Origin: Lentilactobacillus parabuchneri DSM 5707 = NBRC 107865
GTDB lineage: Bacteria > Bacillota > Bacilli > Lactobacillales > Lactobacillaceae
Assembly: GCF_001435315.1 (NCBI RefSeq)
Contig: NZ_AZGK01000001.1
Coordinates: forward strand, 125,476-189,475
DNA length: 64,000 bases
Direction: 5' to 3'
Below the pieces are notes generated by a model. That model had not been told where the DNA came from, made no database searches, and saw nothing but the letters and a program-made list of their open reading frames with translations. This document shows positions 1 through 8,038 of this stretch, piece after piece. The position numbers and the translations under genes were made by a program. Each line of letters opens with the position of its first letter. The first letter of the stretch is position 1.

Positions 1-357
1 GGCAATATTACATTGGCGCCGACGATGGTTAAAAAAGAACCAATGGATGACGTTAAAAAGTATGCCCGTGAGCTTTTAAGCCGGTTGGGACTTGAAGGAA
101 AAGAAAATCTTTATCCCTATCAGCTGTCAGGAGGGCAAAAGCAACGGGTAGCCATTGTTCGTGCGTTAGCCATGCGGCCCAAGATTCTCTGCTATGATGA
201 ACCGACTTCAGCTTTGGATCCTGCGTTAAGAGACGAAGTTGCCCAAATTATTTTGGATCTCAAAAAACAGGAAATGACCCAAATCGTCGTCACTCATGAT
301 ATGGATTTTGCCAAGAACGTTGCCGACGAGATTCAACAGGTTAAACAAATTCAGTAG
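1..357 (+). CDS. Polar amino-acid ABC transporter ATP-binding protein (5' end outside window)
   Basis: The frame is open from base 1, so this is the C-terminal part of an ATPase that energises amino-acid import. The start of the visible part (NITLAPTMVKK) matches the region after the Q-loop in GlnQ-like ATPases. The ABC signature LSGGQKQR, Walker B (ILCYDEPTSALDP) and the H-loop histidine (VVTHDM) follow in order; Walker A lies upstream of the window. The protein stops about 17 residues after the H-loop motif, roughly 25-30 residues earlier than typical GlnQ proteins. That could be a short subfamily or a mild truncation. The substrate-binding lipoprotein gene follows 10 bp later, so the two are surely one operon. 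Confidence 0.9.
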   Translation, partial: GNITLAPTMVKKEPMDDVKKYARELLSRLGLEGKENLYPYQLSGGQKQRVAIVRALAMRPKILCYDEPTSALDPALRDEVAQIILDLKKQEMTQIVVTHDMDFAKNVADEIQQVKQIQ

Positions 358-367
358 GAGGGGTAGG

Positions 368-1234
368 ATGTTAAAATCAATGAAACGACTTTTATTACTT
401 ACCAGCTTTCTGCTGATTGCGATTGGCCTTTCAGGCTGCGGTGTTCGGTACGTTAACCGGCAGGGATCTCAAGAAGATCCAGACACCTGGGCAACGGTTT
501 CCAAGCAAAAGAAAATTGTTGTCGGCTTGGATGATAGTTTTGTCCCCATGGGATTCCAAACCAAGAGTGGCAAAATTGTCGGCTATGACGTTGATCTTGC
601 CAAGGCCGTGTTCAAACAGTATGGGATCAAGGTCGATTTTCAGCCAATTGATTGGTCAATGAACGTGACTGAATTACGTAACGGGACCATTGATCTTATC
701 TGGAACGGATTTTCGATTAATCCGCAACGGGCAAAGAAGATTACCTTTAGTGAGCCTTACTTGATTAATGATCAGGTCTTAGTTACCAAGAAAAATCAAC
801 ACATTAAGAATTTTGCCGACATGAAAGGCAAAGTGGCCGGAGTTCAAAGCGGATCGGCCGGGGCGATGGACATCGATAACCAACCCAAATTATTGAAGGA
901 TCGGATTAAGGGCCATGAGCCAATTTTATATGACACGTTTACAGACGCGTTTATCGACTTGAATGCCAACCGGATTCAGGGATTGCTGATCGATAGCATT
1001 TATGCAGGCTATTATCTGGAACATCAGAAAAACGAATCCAGCTTTACGTCTATCCCAAGTGAATTTCCAAAGGAACAGTATGGCGTTGGGATGAGAAAGG
1101 GCGATACGGTTTTGAAGCAAAAAATTGATGCCGGCTTGAACCGATTAGCCAAAAATGGGGAATTGCACAAGATTAACATGAAGTGGTTTGGAACCGATCG
1201 TGATAGTCCACTGATGAAGAACGTTCAGAAATAA
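368..1234 (+). CDS. Amino-acid ABC transporter substrate-binding lipoprotein
   Basis: Extracellular family 3 solute-binding protein of 288 residues. The ATG at 368 has a GGAGGGG-type ribosome site about 6 bp upstream. A lipoprotein signal peptide is plain: MKR, a hydrophobic stretch, then the lipobox LSGC with the acylated cysteine at residue 24. The mature part shows the family pattern: KKIVVGLDDSFVPMGF, GYDVDLAKAV, the ELRNGTIDLIWNG segment and ITFSEPYL. It would capture a polar amino acid or amine outside the membrane for the importer whose ATPase is encoded just upstream; the ligand cannot be read from sequence. Family call is firm. Confidence 0.93.
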   Translation: MLKSMKRLLLLTSFLLIAIGLSGCGVRYVNRQGSQEDPDTWATVSKQKKIVVGLDDSFVPMGFQTKSGKIVGYDVDLAKAVFKQYGIKVDFQPIDWSMNVTELRNGTIDLIWNGFSINPQRAKKITFSEPYLINDQVLVTKKNQHIKNFADMKGKVAGVQSGSAGAMDIDNQPKLLKDRIKGHEPILYDTFTDAFIDLNANRIQGLLIDSIYAGYYLEHQKNESSFTSIPSEFPKEQYGVGMRKGDTVLKQKIDAGLNRLAKNGELHKINMKWFGTDRDSPLMKNVQK

Positions 1235-1341
1235 TCAAGCTATGTGAGTGTGGACCGCTAACGGTTAGCTTTCAACTCGACTGCTTCATGAGAGGTCCAT
1301 ATTATCCAGCTAAAATGTAAAGCAGTTGGCTGATTCCAGCC

Positions 1342-1400
1342 ATTTAAGTCCAGTGATCAATCATTCCACAACTTGGAATAATCGACTACTGGGCTTAAAT
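1342..1400. terminator. Long imperfect hairpin, possible terminator of the transporter operon
   Basis: ATTTAAGTCCAGT at 1342-1354 pairs with ACTGGGCTTAAAT at 1388-1400 (13 pairs, one G-U). Inside, ATTCCA and TGGAAT pair around a five-base loop. The whole element is a near-continuous 59-nt stem-loop. It is followed by TTTGCG rather than a full T-run, so termination is likely but not certain. Confidence 0.5.
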
Positions 1401-1476
1401 TTTGCGATCAATCCGTTTTTATCGCCGCTCAATTTTGCAATAATTATCTATTTTTGGTAACGTTTGCCGATTTATA

Positions 1477-1505
1477 TTGAGATTTTAATAAATTTATCTT
1501 AATAT
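1477..1505 (+). promoter_or_regulatory. Predicted sigma-A promoter for ymfF-ymfH
   Basis: TTGAGA at 1477-1482 and TAATAT at 1500-1505 are separated by 17 bp. The ymfF start lies about 30 bp downstream behind a GAGGAGG ribosome site. Confidence 0.55.
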
Positions 1506-1536
1506 GAAATTTGTGACTAATTGAGGAGGATACTCA

Positions 1537-2817
1537 GTGGAATTCGAAATTGCAAAGGACGTCCATTTAACGACGATCCCAACAACAAAATTTAAAAATA
1601 GCAAAATCGTGATGAATTTTACATTTCCCGCTCATCATGAAAATTATGCCAAGCTGGCCTTATTGGCGGAACTATTGGAAAATTGTTCGGCACAGTATGA
1701 CAGCGAATTATTGGTGTCTCGCCAATTATCCAAATTGTATGGTGCAAGCTTTGGGGTAACCGTCTTGAGGTACGGTAACCAACACACACTTCAAGTTTCA
1801 ATCACCTTTCCAAATGATAAGTATCTACCGGAAGGCGAAGTTTTAACGCCACAAATTTTGGCGTTTCTTCGTGAAATGATTGAGAATCCCTTTATTGACG
1901 GCGATCACTTCAACGACGCTTATTTTGAAATTCATCAAAAAAACGTGTTAAATTATTTGGATTCAATTGCAGATAACAAGGAATTTTTCTCGACCTTGGA
2001 ACTTCAACGCTTGTATTATCCAAACGACCCAGATCACGGGCACTTTTTAATGGGCAATAAAGCTGAAATGGCCCAAATTACAGCCAAATCGCTTTATGAT
2101 TTTTACAAATCGGTGCTGGCGAGCGCTAAGGTCACGATTTTAGTCGCCGGTGATTTGTCTGAGCAAGCGGTCATTGACGGCTTTAAGGACTTTGACTCGT
2201 TTAGTGATCGGGCCCAAGCACCTTATGAGTTACGGGTGATTCCTAAACCGATCGATCAGGTTCAAGAAGACACCAAGTTTATTGAAGGCTCACAGTCTGT
2301 TTTGAGTATGGCTTATGAATTGCCGATTTATTTCGGGGATGGCTTATATTTTGCGGCGGTGATTTTTAATCAATTGTTTGGTGGGTCCAGTCAGTCGCTG
2401 CTATTTGCCAACGTTCGAGAAAAGCGAAGTTTGGCCTACGACATTCACAGCAGTTACAACTCGTTGGTTGGAATGGATTCGGTTCAGGCTGGCATTGATT
2501 ATCAAAACGAACAGGAAGTCATTTCGATGGTCAATCAACAACTCGAGCAGCTTTCCGCCGGAAACTTTTCAGATGCACTCCTGGATGGGGTGAAGGAGGC
2601 CATGATTAACCAACACCGCTCCGAAGCCGACCATTTGGGCGCCTTAATTGAAGCGCGGTACGTGCAGCAGATTATGCAGTCTGACTTATCTGACGAACAA
2701 TGGGAAGCCCAAATTCAAGGCGTTAACCGTGACCAAATTTCTCAAGTTGCCAAACAATTACGGTTGCGGGCGATTTATCAACTCAACAGTGGAGGGCAGT
2801 CTGATGGAAATCATTGA
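1537..2817 (+). CDS. ymfF: EF-P 5-aminopentanol modification-associated protein, inactive M16-like
   Basis: M16-type (insulinase-fold) protein of 426 residues, starting at a GTG with a strong GAGGAGG site 7-14 bp upstream. The N-terminal helix that carries HxxEH in active M16 peptidases reads LALLAELLENC here, so the zinc-binding motif is absent. The C-terminal half has the typical FNQLFGGSSQSLLFANVREKRSLAY stretch split around a glycine-rich turn. It overlaps the HxxEH-containing partner ymfH by 14 bp. Such inactive/active M16 pairs normally form heterodimers. In Bacillus subtilis the ymfF/ymfH/ymfI cluster is linked to EF-P modification; that role here is by homology only. Confidence 0.85.
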   Translation: MEFEIAKDVHLTTIPTTKFKNSKIVMNFTFPAHHENYAKLALLAELLENCSAQYDSELLVSRQLSKLYGASFGVTVLRYGNQHTLQVSITFPNDKYLPEGEVLTPQILAFLREMIENPFIDGDHFNDAYFEIHQKNVLNYLDSIADNKEFFSTLELQRLYYPNDPDHGHFLMGNKAEMAQITAKSLYDFYKSVLASAKVTILVAGDLSEQAVIDGFKDFDSFSDRAQAPYELRVIPKPIDQVQEDTKFIEGSQSVLSMAYELPIYFGDGLYFAAVIFNQLFGGSSQSLLFANVREKRSLAYDIHSSYNSLVGMDSVQAGIDYQNEQEVISMVNQQLEQLSAGNFSDALLDGVKEAMINQHRSEADHLGALIEARYVQQIMQSDLSDEQWEAQIQGVNRDQISQVAKQLRLRAIYQLNSGGQSDGNH

Positions 2818-4081
2818 TTATCCAAATTATAACGAACGGTTATTTGTATCCAAATTATCAAACGGACTGACTGTTTACATGCAGCCCAAAAAGGGATTTA
2901 ATAAAACAACCGCTGTATTGGGCGTAAACTATGGATCCATCGACAGTCAGTTTATCTTGAACGGTCAAAAAGTTGTTCAACCAGCAGGAATCGCCCATTT
3001 TTTGGAGCACAAGATGTTCGACAAAAAAGATTACGACGTCTTTGAATTGTTTAACAAAACCGGAGCCCGCTCGAATGCCTTTACCAGCTTTACCAAGACC
3101 AACTACTTGTTTTCAACGGCAGAATCGGTCAAAGAAAATCTGGACATCTTGTTAAATTTTGTTCAAATTCCTTATTTTACCGCGGCCAAGGTTGAACGGG
3201 AAAAGGGGATTATCGACCAGGAAATTAATATGTATCAAAATGATCCGGATAATCAGGCGTATTTCGAAACGATTGCCAGCCTTTATCCAGACTCAGTGTT
3301 GGCAAACGACATTGCGGGGACGGTTCAAACAGTCGGCAGCATTACGCTTGCCGATGTTGAACTTGCTTACAAGACCTTCTATCGTCCAGAAAATATGACG
3401 TTATTTATCACGGGTAAGCTTGACCCACAAGAAACACTCGGCTGGATTGAGGCCAACCAGGCGGATAAACCCTCGCCGGAGCCAATTTCTCTTCAGCGAC
3501 TCGAAAATTTTGAGCGTCAGGATCAACCGACAATTCATCATCGACAAATGAATGTTGCAAGACCTAAAGTGACACTCGGACTGCGCGGCACCGATCCGGT
3601 TCCAACCGGGCGGGCGGGATTGAAGTACGAAATCGCCTTATCCGTGATGTTTGACCTGTTTTTGAGTGAAAACTCAGTTGAATATGATAAACTGTATCAT
3701 GATGAAATTATTGATGACTCGTTTTCATGGGAATTTGAAAACGAACGGGGCTTTCATTTTGCGGTCATTAGTTGTGACACCAGCGAACCGACGATCTTGA
3801 TTGATCGCCTTAAAGCAATCATCAAAAAAATTCCTGAGGCATTGCCATCAAGGACAGCCGAATTTCAATTACAAAAGAACGAATTATTTGGTAATTATGT
3901 CGAAATGATGGATTCCGAGGAAGCGATTAGCGGTCAATTTGACGGCTTCATCGGCGAACCTGTTACAATATATGATGAGGTTGAGATTTTAAAATCTTTA
4001 ACTTTGGCGGATGTCCAGGCAATTAGCAGCGACTTTTTAAAACAGGTCGTGATGCAGGCCGGCATTATCCAGGACCATTAA
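2804..4081 (+). CDS. ymfH: M16 family zinc peptidase, partner of YmfF
   Basis: M16 peptidase-like protein of 425 residues. The ATG at 2804 sits inside the end of ymfF, preceded by GGAGGG about 8 bp upstream, and gives the expected MEIIDYPNYNERLF start. The zinc-binding HFLEH motif (HxxEH) is present at about residue 67, followed by the conserved NAFTSFTKTNYLFST region and a downstream glutamate-rich segment (KGIIDQEINMYQ) expected to supply the third zinc ligand. Together these indicate the catalytically competent half of the pair. Its natural substrate is unknown. The ymfF-ymfH order matches Firmicutes. Confidence 0.88.
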   Translation: MEIIDYPNYNERLFVSKLSNGLTVYMQPKKGFNKTTAVLGVNYGSIDSQFILNGQKVVQPAGIAHFLEHKMFDKKDYDVFELFNKTGARSNAFTSFTKTNYLFSTAESVKENLDILLNFVQIPYFTAAKVEREKGIIDQEINMYQNDPDNQAYFETIASLYPDSVLANDIAGTVQTVGSITLADVELAYKTFYRPENMTLFITGKLDPQETLGWIEANQADKPSPEPISLQRLENFERQDQPTIHHRQMNVARPKVTLGLRGTDPVPTGRAGLKYEIALSVMFDLFLSENSVEYDKLYHDEIIDDSFSWEFENERGFHFAVISCDTSEPTILIDRLKAIIKKIPEALPSRTAEFQLQKNELFGNYVEMMDSEEAISGQFDGFIGEPVTIYDEVEILKSLTLADVQAISSDFLKQVVMQAGIIQDH

Positions 4082-4189
4082 TGACCAACTGGAATTTTTA
4101 ATGGTTACTTTATCATTTACTTAAAATATTAGTTGATGAGCATATGATATACTTTAAATGGAAATCAAAAAATTCAATGGAGAATGAGT

Positions 4190-5245
4190 ATGAGCGACGA
4201 AAAAGATAATTTAACAATTGGACAAAAATTACATGATGCACGTGTTGCCAAGGGCTATACCCTCGATGACCTGCAAAAAAATACCAAGATTCAAAAGCGC
4301 TATTTAATCGCAATTGAGGACAATGATTTTGATGCATTACCGGGTGAATTCTACGTTCGGGCTTTTGTGAAGCAGTATGCGGACTCCGTTGGCCTTGATG
4401 GGACTGAACTGCTAAGCCAATTTGAAACAAAGCTGCCGGATACCGAAGATCCAGAGTACGTTGATCGGGTCAACAGTGACAATCCGGAAACCCGTTCTGC
4501 TCAACGGAAAGTGGAGGAACGTAACGATAAGCTGCGTCGGTATATTCCAATTATCTCAGTTTCAGTCGTGGTCTTGGTCATCTTGATCGTGATTTGGGTG
4601 GCAGCAGCTAAGAGCACCCGCAACACGGCTAAAACGCAAATTGAAACCAGCAAGGTATCGGTTTCAAGTGATAAGTCGTCAAGCTCCAAAGCATCCAGTG
4701 CCAAGAAAGCCAAGTCTCCTAAAAAGACGAAGACCATTGCTTTTAAGAAACTCACTGCTTCAGGCAGCAACATCACTTATCAGGTTAGCGGGACATCCGG
4801 CAAGACACCATTGAAGATTTCAGCTACTGGAACGAGCAGCGCTTGGACCTCGGTTTCAACTGACGGGACTGCGGTATGGCAAGCATCACTAACTGGTGGT
4901 AATTCACATACCATTTCATTGCCTAGCACGACAAATACTGTGACGATCAATACCGGCAATGCTGAAGCCACGGAAATTACCGTTGGCGGTAAGAAATTAA
5001 AATTAGCAGCCCCACTTAACGGTGGCTCTGCTCAAGTACGGGTTATCACATTGCAGTTTGGTAAATCCGGTTCGTCTGCAACCACGAATTCCAGCTCCAC
5101 GTCATCGAGTTCAACGACTGGGACTACCACGGGTACGACCGGCACAGGCTCAACGACTGGGACGTCTTCGACAACAGGAACCACTGGGACGACGAGCGGC
5201 ACCGGAACAACCGGTAGTACCACAGGTTCGACTAATGGCTACTAA
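4190..5245 (+). CDS. rodZ: RodZ-like membrane-anchored helix-turn-helix protein
   Basis: RodZ/YmfM family protein of 351 residues, with four parts in order. A cytoplasmic HTH_25 domain spans about residues 8-75 (LTIGQKLHDARVAKGYTLDD). A basic linker precedes one transmembrane helix at about 118-140. A lysine/serine-rich stretch leads to an extracellular DUF4115-like beta domain (about 180-290). A repetitive Gly/Thr/Ser tail fills about residues 300-351. RodZ links MreB-type cell-shape machinery to the membrane in rods. The ATG at 4190 is preferred over 4184 because GGAG lies 7 bp before it and only 1 bp before the other. The position upstream of pgsA matches ymfM of Bacillus. Confidence 0.87.
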   Translation: MSDEKDNLTIGQKLHDARVAKGYTLDDLQKNTKIQKRYLIAIEDNDFDALPGEFYVRAFVKQYADSVGLDGTELLSQFETKLPDTEDPEYVDRVNSDNPETRSAQRKVEERNDKLRRYIPIISVSVVVLVILIVIWVAAAKSTRNTAKTQIETSKVSVSSDKSSSSKASSAKKAKSPKKTKTIAFKKLTASGSNITYQVSGTSGKTPLKISATGTSSAWTSVSTDGTAVWQASLTGGNSHTISLPSTTNTVTINTGNAEATEITVGGKKLKLAAPLNGGSAQVRVITLQFGKSGSSATTNSSSTSSSSTTGTTTGTTGTGSTTGTSSTTGTTGTTSGTGTTGSTTGSTNGY

Positions 5246-5262
5246 TCAGTTGGGGGTTAAGC

Positions 5263-5844
5263 ATGAATTTACCAAATAAGCTTACAATGTTTCGAATCAT
5301 TTTGATTCCGTTCTTCATTTTAATCTTAGCAGCACCGATATTTTCAGGCAGTGTCGTTATTGCGGGAACTTCTATCAGCGTGACGCGACTGGTTGCAACG
5401 ATTATTTTTATTGTTGCTTCGTTGACTGATTTTTTGGATGGGCAAATCGCCCGCCGCAATCATTTGGTGACCAACTTTGGCAAGTTTGCCGATCCATTGG
5501 CTGACAAGATGTTGGTCATGACGGCGTTTCTTTTCCTCGTTGGGTTAGGGGACGTTCCTGCCTGGGTCGCTGCAATTATCGTTTGCCGCGAATTGGCTGT
5601 GACTGGTCTTCGGTTAATCATCGTTGAAAACGAAGGTCAGGTAATTGCCGCGGCTTGGCCAGGCAAAATTAAGACCACCACCCAAATGTTGGCGATTATT
5701 TTGTTATTCCTGAATAACGTTTTATTCGCCGCGATTAACGTTCCAATGGGACTCATTTTGTTATATATTTGCTTATTCTTCACGATTTATTCGGGTGTTG
5801 ATTACTTTGTTCAAAACAGATCCGTTTTTTCGGATTCATTTTAA
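5263..5844 (+). CDS. pgsA: CDP-diacylglycerol-glycerol-3-phosphate 3-phosphatidyltransferase
   Basis: Makes phosphatidylglycerol phosphate from CDP-diacylglycerol and glycerol-3-phosphate, the committed step to phosphatidylglycerol and cardiolipin. The 193-residue protein has several membrane helices and the CDP-alcohol phosphotransferase signature: SLTDFLDGQIARR, then FGKFADPLADK, matching D-G-x2-A-R-x8-G-x3-D-x3-D. It starts with MNLPNKLTMFRI, typical of PgsA. The start is 17 bp after rodZ, so both are probably cotranscribed, and cinA-recA follow as in Bacillus. Confidence 0.96.
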   Translation: MNLPNKLTMFRIILIPFFILILAAPIFSGSVVIAGTSISVTRLVATIIFIVASLTDFLDGQIARRNHLVTNFGKFADPLADKMLVMTAFLFLVGLGDVPAWVAAIIVCRELAVTGLRLIIVENEGQVIAAAWPGKIKTTTQMLAIILLFLNNVLFAAINVPMGLILLYICLFFTIYSGVDYFVQNRSVFSDSF

Positions 5845-5928
5845 GCGTTTAATAACTGTGGGACGAAAGACATTTTGATCCCAGAATTTAGATGCACGTT
5901 TGAACCAAATCATATCGAATCACGGGAA

Positions 5929-5976
5929 AACGAGGCTGAGACAAGAGTAACAACTTTTGGCTCGGCCTTGTTTGCG
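5929..5976 (+). terminator. Terminator-like hairpin after pgsA
   Basis: AACGAGGCTGAG (5929-5940) pairs with CTCGGCCTTGTT (5961-5972) with two G-U pairs, then TTTG. The T-run is short. It separates the pgsA operon from cinA. Confidence 0.6.
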
Positions 5977-6045
5977 CTAAAAATCATCTCAAAAAAAGCA
6001 AACTCAGCTTAATTTCGTATCTATTTCTTAGAAGGGGCAATTCAA

Positions 6046-6516
6046 ATGACTTTAGAACAAGAATTAGTTCATGAACTTTTATCTCGTCATATTACGATTA
6101 CTGCAGCTGAAAGCATTACCGCTGGAGAATTTCAAAGTACACTGGGAAACGTTGCCGGTGTCTCCGAAGTTTTTGAAGGTGGCTTTGTGACCTATTCCAA
6201 CCGGGTTAAAGAGCAACTTTTACACATTCCAAGCGAAGTCATTGATGAAAATGGCGTTGTCAGTGAGCCGACTGCAATTTGGATGGCCAATCAGGCGCGC
6301 AGTATCATGGACAAGGACTTAGCGGTTTCGTTTACGGGGTCAGCTGGACCAGATACGCTTGAAGGCAATCCTGCAGGAACCGTCTGGATTGGCATCGCCT
6401 ATGGCACCCAACAAACATATGCTAAAAAGTATTTGTTTAAAGGTGATCGAAATGGTATTCGAAAAGCTGCAGTTGACGCGGGATTGAAGATGGCAATTGA
6501 GATAATTCATAAATGA
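6046..6516 (+). CDS. cinA: CinA C-terminal domain protein (nicotinamide-nucleotide amidase type)
   Basis: Stand-alone CinA C-terminal domain of 156 residues. The family includes PncC, which deamidates nicotinamide mononucleotide. The signature AESITAGEFQSTLGNVAGVS near the N-terminus and VSFTGSAGPD further on match the domain, including the reactive serine and lysine region. The N-terminal molybdopterin-binding (COG1058) domain of full-length CinA (about 410 residues) is missing. The clean ATG at 6046 with AGAAGGGG upstream argues for a natural single-domain form rather than a truncation. It lies just before recA, as in other Firmicutes where cinA-recA can be competence-linked. Amidase activity is inferred. 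Confidence 0.85.
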   Translation: MTLEQELVHELLSRHITITAAESITAGEFQSTLGNVAGVSEVFEGGFVTYSNRVKEQLLHIPSEVIDENGVVSEPTAIWMANQARSIMDKDLAVSFTGSAGPDTLEGNPAGTVWIGIAYGTQQTYAKKYLFKGDRNGIRKAAVDAGLKMAIEIIHK

Positions 6517-6517
6517 T

Positions 6518-6531
6518 CGAACTTTTGTTCG
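6518..6531. promoter_or_regulatory. LexA (SOS) box upstream of recA
   Basis: CGAACTTTTGTTCG is an exact match to the Gram-positive SOS consensus CGAAC-N4-GTTCG. It begins 1 bp after the cinA stop codon and ends 8 bp before the recA -35 element. Confidence 0.9.
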
Positions 6532-6539
6532 CATTTTGA

Positions 6540-6568
6540 TTGCTTTTTTTGAAAATCATTAGTATAGT
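6540..6568 (+). promoter_or_regulatory. Predicted recA promoter
   Basis: TTGCTT at 6540-6545 and TATAGT at 6563-6568 with a 17-bp spacer. The LexA box lies immediately upstream. Confidence 0.7.
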
Positions 6569-6610
6569 TAATTGGTAAACTTTTCCGTTTAGGATAGTGG
6601 GAGGAATTTA

Positions 6611-7756
6611 ATGGCTGACCAAAGAAAAGTAGCTTTAGACAAAGCCTTAAAAAATATTGAAAAAGAATTCGGTAAGGGATCGATCATGCGAATGGGGGAT
6701 AAGGCTGATACCCAAATCTCGACCATTCCATCCGGTTCACTTGCCCTGGATGATGCGTTGGGCGTGGGTGGCTACCCACGGGGACGAATTGTTGAAATTT
6801 ATGGGCCTGAAAGTTCAGGTAAAACAACCGTTGCTTTACACGCTGTGGCTGAAGTCCAAAAGCGTGGCGGAACAGCAGCCTACATTGATGCTGAAAATGC
6901 GTTGGATCCAGTTTATGCGACTCATTTAGGTGTTAACATCGATGATTTGCTCCTGTCACAACCTGATACGGGTGAGCAGGGACTCCAGATTACCGACGCC
7001 TTGGTAACCAGTGGTGCGATCGATATCGTCGTCATTGATTCAGTTGCTGCACTGGTTCCCCGTGCCGAAATTGAAGGGGAAATGGGGGATGCTCACGTTG
7101 GTTTGCAAGCGCGTTTGATGTCACAAGCTCTTCGGAAACTTTCCGGAACAATTAGTAAGACAAAAACGATTGCGATCTTCATCAACCAAATCCGTGAAAA
7201 AGTCGGTGTTATGTTTGGAAACCCAGAGACCACTCCTGGTGGCCGGGCGCTGAAATTTTACGCGACTATTCGGCTTGAAATTCGTCGTGCCGAACAGATC
7301 AAGGATGGGACGAACATTATTGGTAACCGGGTTCGGATCAAGGTTGTCAAGAACAAGGTTGCGCCACCATTCAAGCGTGCCGAAGTTGACGTAATGTATG
7401 GTAAGGGAATTTCCCAATCCGGTGAGTTGGTTGATATGGCCGTTGAAAAGGATATTATCAACAAGTCCGGTTCATGGTACTCATACGGTGACGAACGAAT
7501 TGGTCAGGGACGTGAAAACGCCAAGACCTATTTGGAAGAACATCAAGATATGTACGATGAGGTTATGAAAAAAGTTCGTGACGCTTATGATATTCCTGAT
7601 GATTCCGCACGTTCGACTGATAGTGCCGACGATAAAAAAGCCACTGGCAAAAAAGCTGATAAGAAGTCGGATTCCAAAGACAGTCATGCCGATACGAAGA
7701 AGGATGAAGCTAAAGAGCATCCTGATGAAAGTATCGATTTGGATATTGGCAAATAA
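6611..7756 (+). CDS. recA: Recombinase RecA
   Basis: ATP-dependent strand-exchange protein that also triggers LexA self-cleavage. The 381-residue protein is unmistakable. Walker [10 protein letters not shown] is at residues 65-73, followed by [11 protein letters not shown], the [20 protein letters not shown] block and [21 protein letters not shown] (loops L1/L2 and Walker B). From about residue 340 there is a long lysine/aspartate-rich tail ([16 protein letters not shown]) typical of lactobacilli. The start ATG is behind GTGGGAGGAA. A perfect LexA box and a promoter sit in the 94-bp gap before it. Confidence 0.99.
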   Translation: MADQRKVALDKALKNIEKEFGKGSIMRMGDKADTQISTIPSGSLALDDALGVGGYPRGRIVEIYGPESSGKTTVALHAVAEVQKRGGTAAYIDAENALDPVYATHLGVNIDDLLLSQPDTGEQGLQITDALVTSGAIDIVVIDSVAALVPRAEIEGEMGDAHVGLQARLMSQALRKLSGTISKTKTIAIFINQIREKVGVMFGNPETTPGGRALKFYATIRLEIRRAEQIKDGTNIIGNRVRIKVVKNKVAPPFKRAEVDVMYGKGISQSGELVDMAVEKDIINKSGSWYSYGDERIGQGRENAKTYLEEHQDMYDEVMKKVRDAYDIPDDSARSTDSADDKKATGKKADKKSDSKDSHADTKKDEAKEHPDESIDLDIGK

Positions 7757-7788
7757 CAAATTTAATAAAATATGTGACTATTTTTCAA

Positions 7789-7822
7789 TAATGGGCCCTC
7801 ATTTTGAGCGGCCTATTTTTTG
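7789..7822 (+). terminator. recA terminator
   Basis: A hairpin with AATGGGCC and GGCCTATT arms, extended by CTCA/TGAG, is followed by a run of T at 7816-7821. Confidence 0.75.
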
Positions 7823-7928
7823 TGATTTTCTATGTGACAGTAAGGGTTTGTGAAACATTGTGACACATATAAACCTTTGTTAATTCTATTGCTATATACA
7901 AATATCTTCCAAGACGCAACAAAGATGA

Positions 7929-7957
7929 TTGACACTAGTCGTAACAAACATTAAAAT
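7929..7957 (+). promoter_or_regulatory. Predicted rny promoter
   Basis: TTGACA (7929-7934) and TAAAAT (7952-7957) with a 17-bp spacer, about 80 bp before the rny start. TGTGACA-type motifs lie upstream and just downstream. Confidence 0.7.
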
Positions 7958-8038
7958 AAGAATTGTGTCAATAATCAAATAACATCTATTAATTGGTTTA
8001 GAATGAATCATTTTTTGGTGATTTGGAGGTGAAAGGCC

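Larger units (their letters stand above)
1235..1536. other. 302-bp intergenic region with palindromes and the ymfF promoter
   Basis: No credible gene is present. The region holds a 13-base palindrome-like element (GCTAACGGTTAGC, about 1258-1270), a long imperfect hairpin (1342-1400) and a sigma-A-type promoter (1477-1505) for ymfF. The hairpin probably ends the transporter operon, although its downstream T-run is only TTT. Confidence 0.6.

Noticed and set aside
4113-4430. 105-codon minus-strand frame over the rodZ start
   Set aside because: No ribosome site, no homology recognised and it overlaps a clear conserved gene.
5032-5223. Minus-strand open frame rich in Val/Pro opposite the rodZ tail
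   Set aside because: It is the complement of the Gly/Thr repeat and has no ribosome site; its composition follows from the repeat.
5088-5242. Short tandem repeats suggestive of CRISPR or a satellite
   Set aside because: The repeats are in frame, encode Thr/Gly/Ser residues and lack spacers.
6046-6516. cinA as a truncated pseudogene
   Set aside because: It has its own start and ribosome site, and stand-alone CinA C-terminal domains are widespread.
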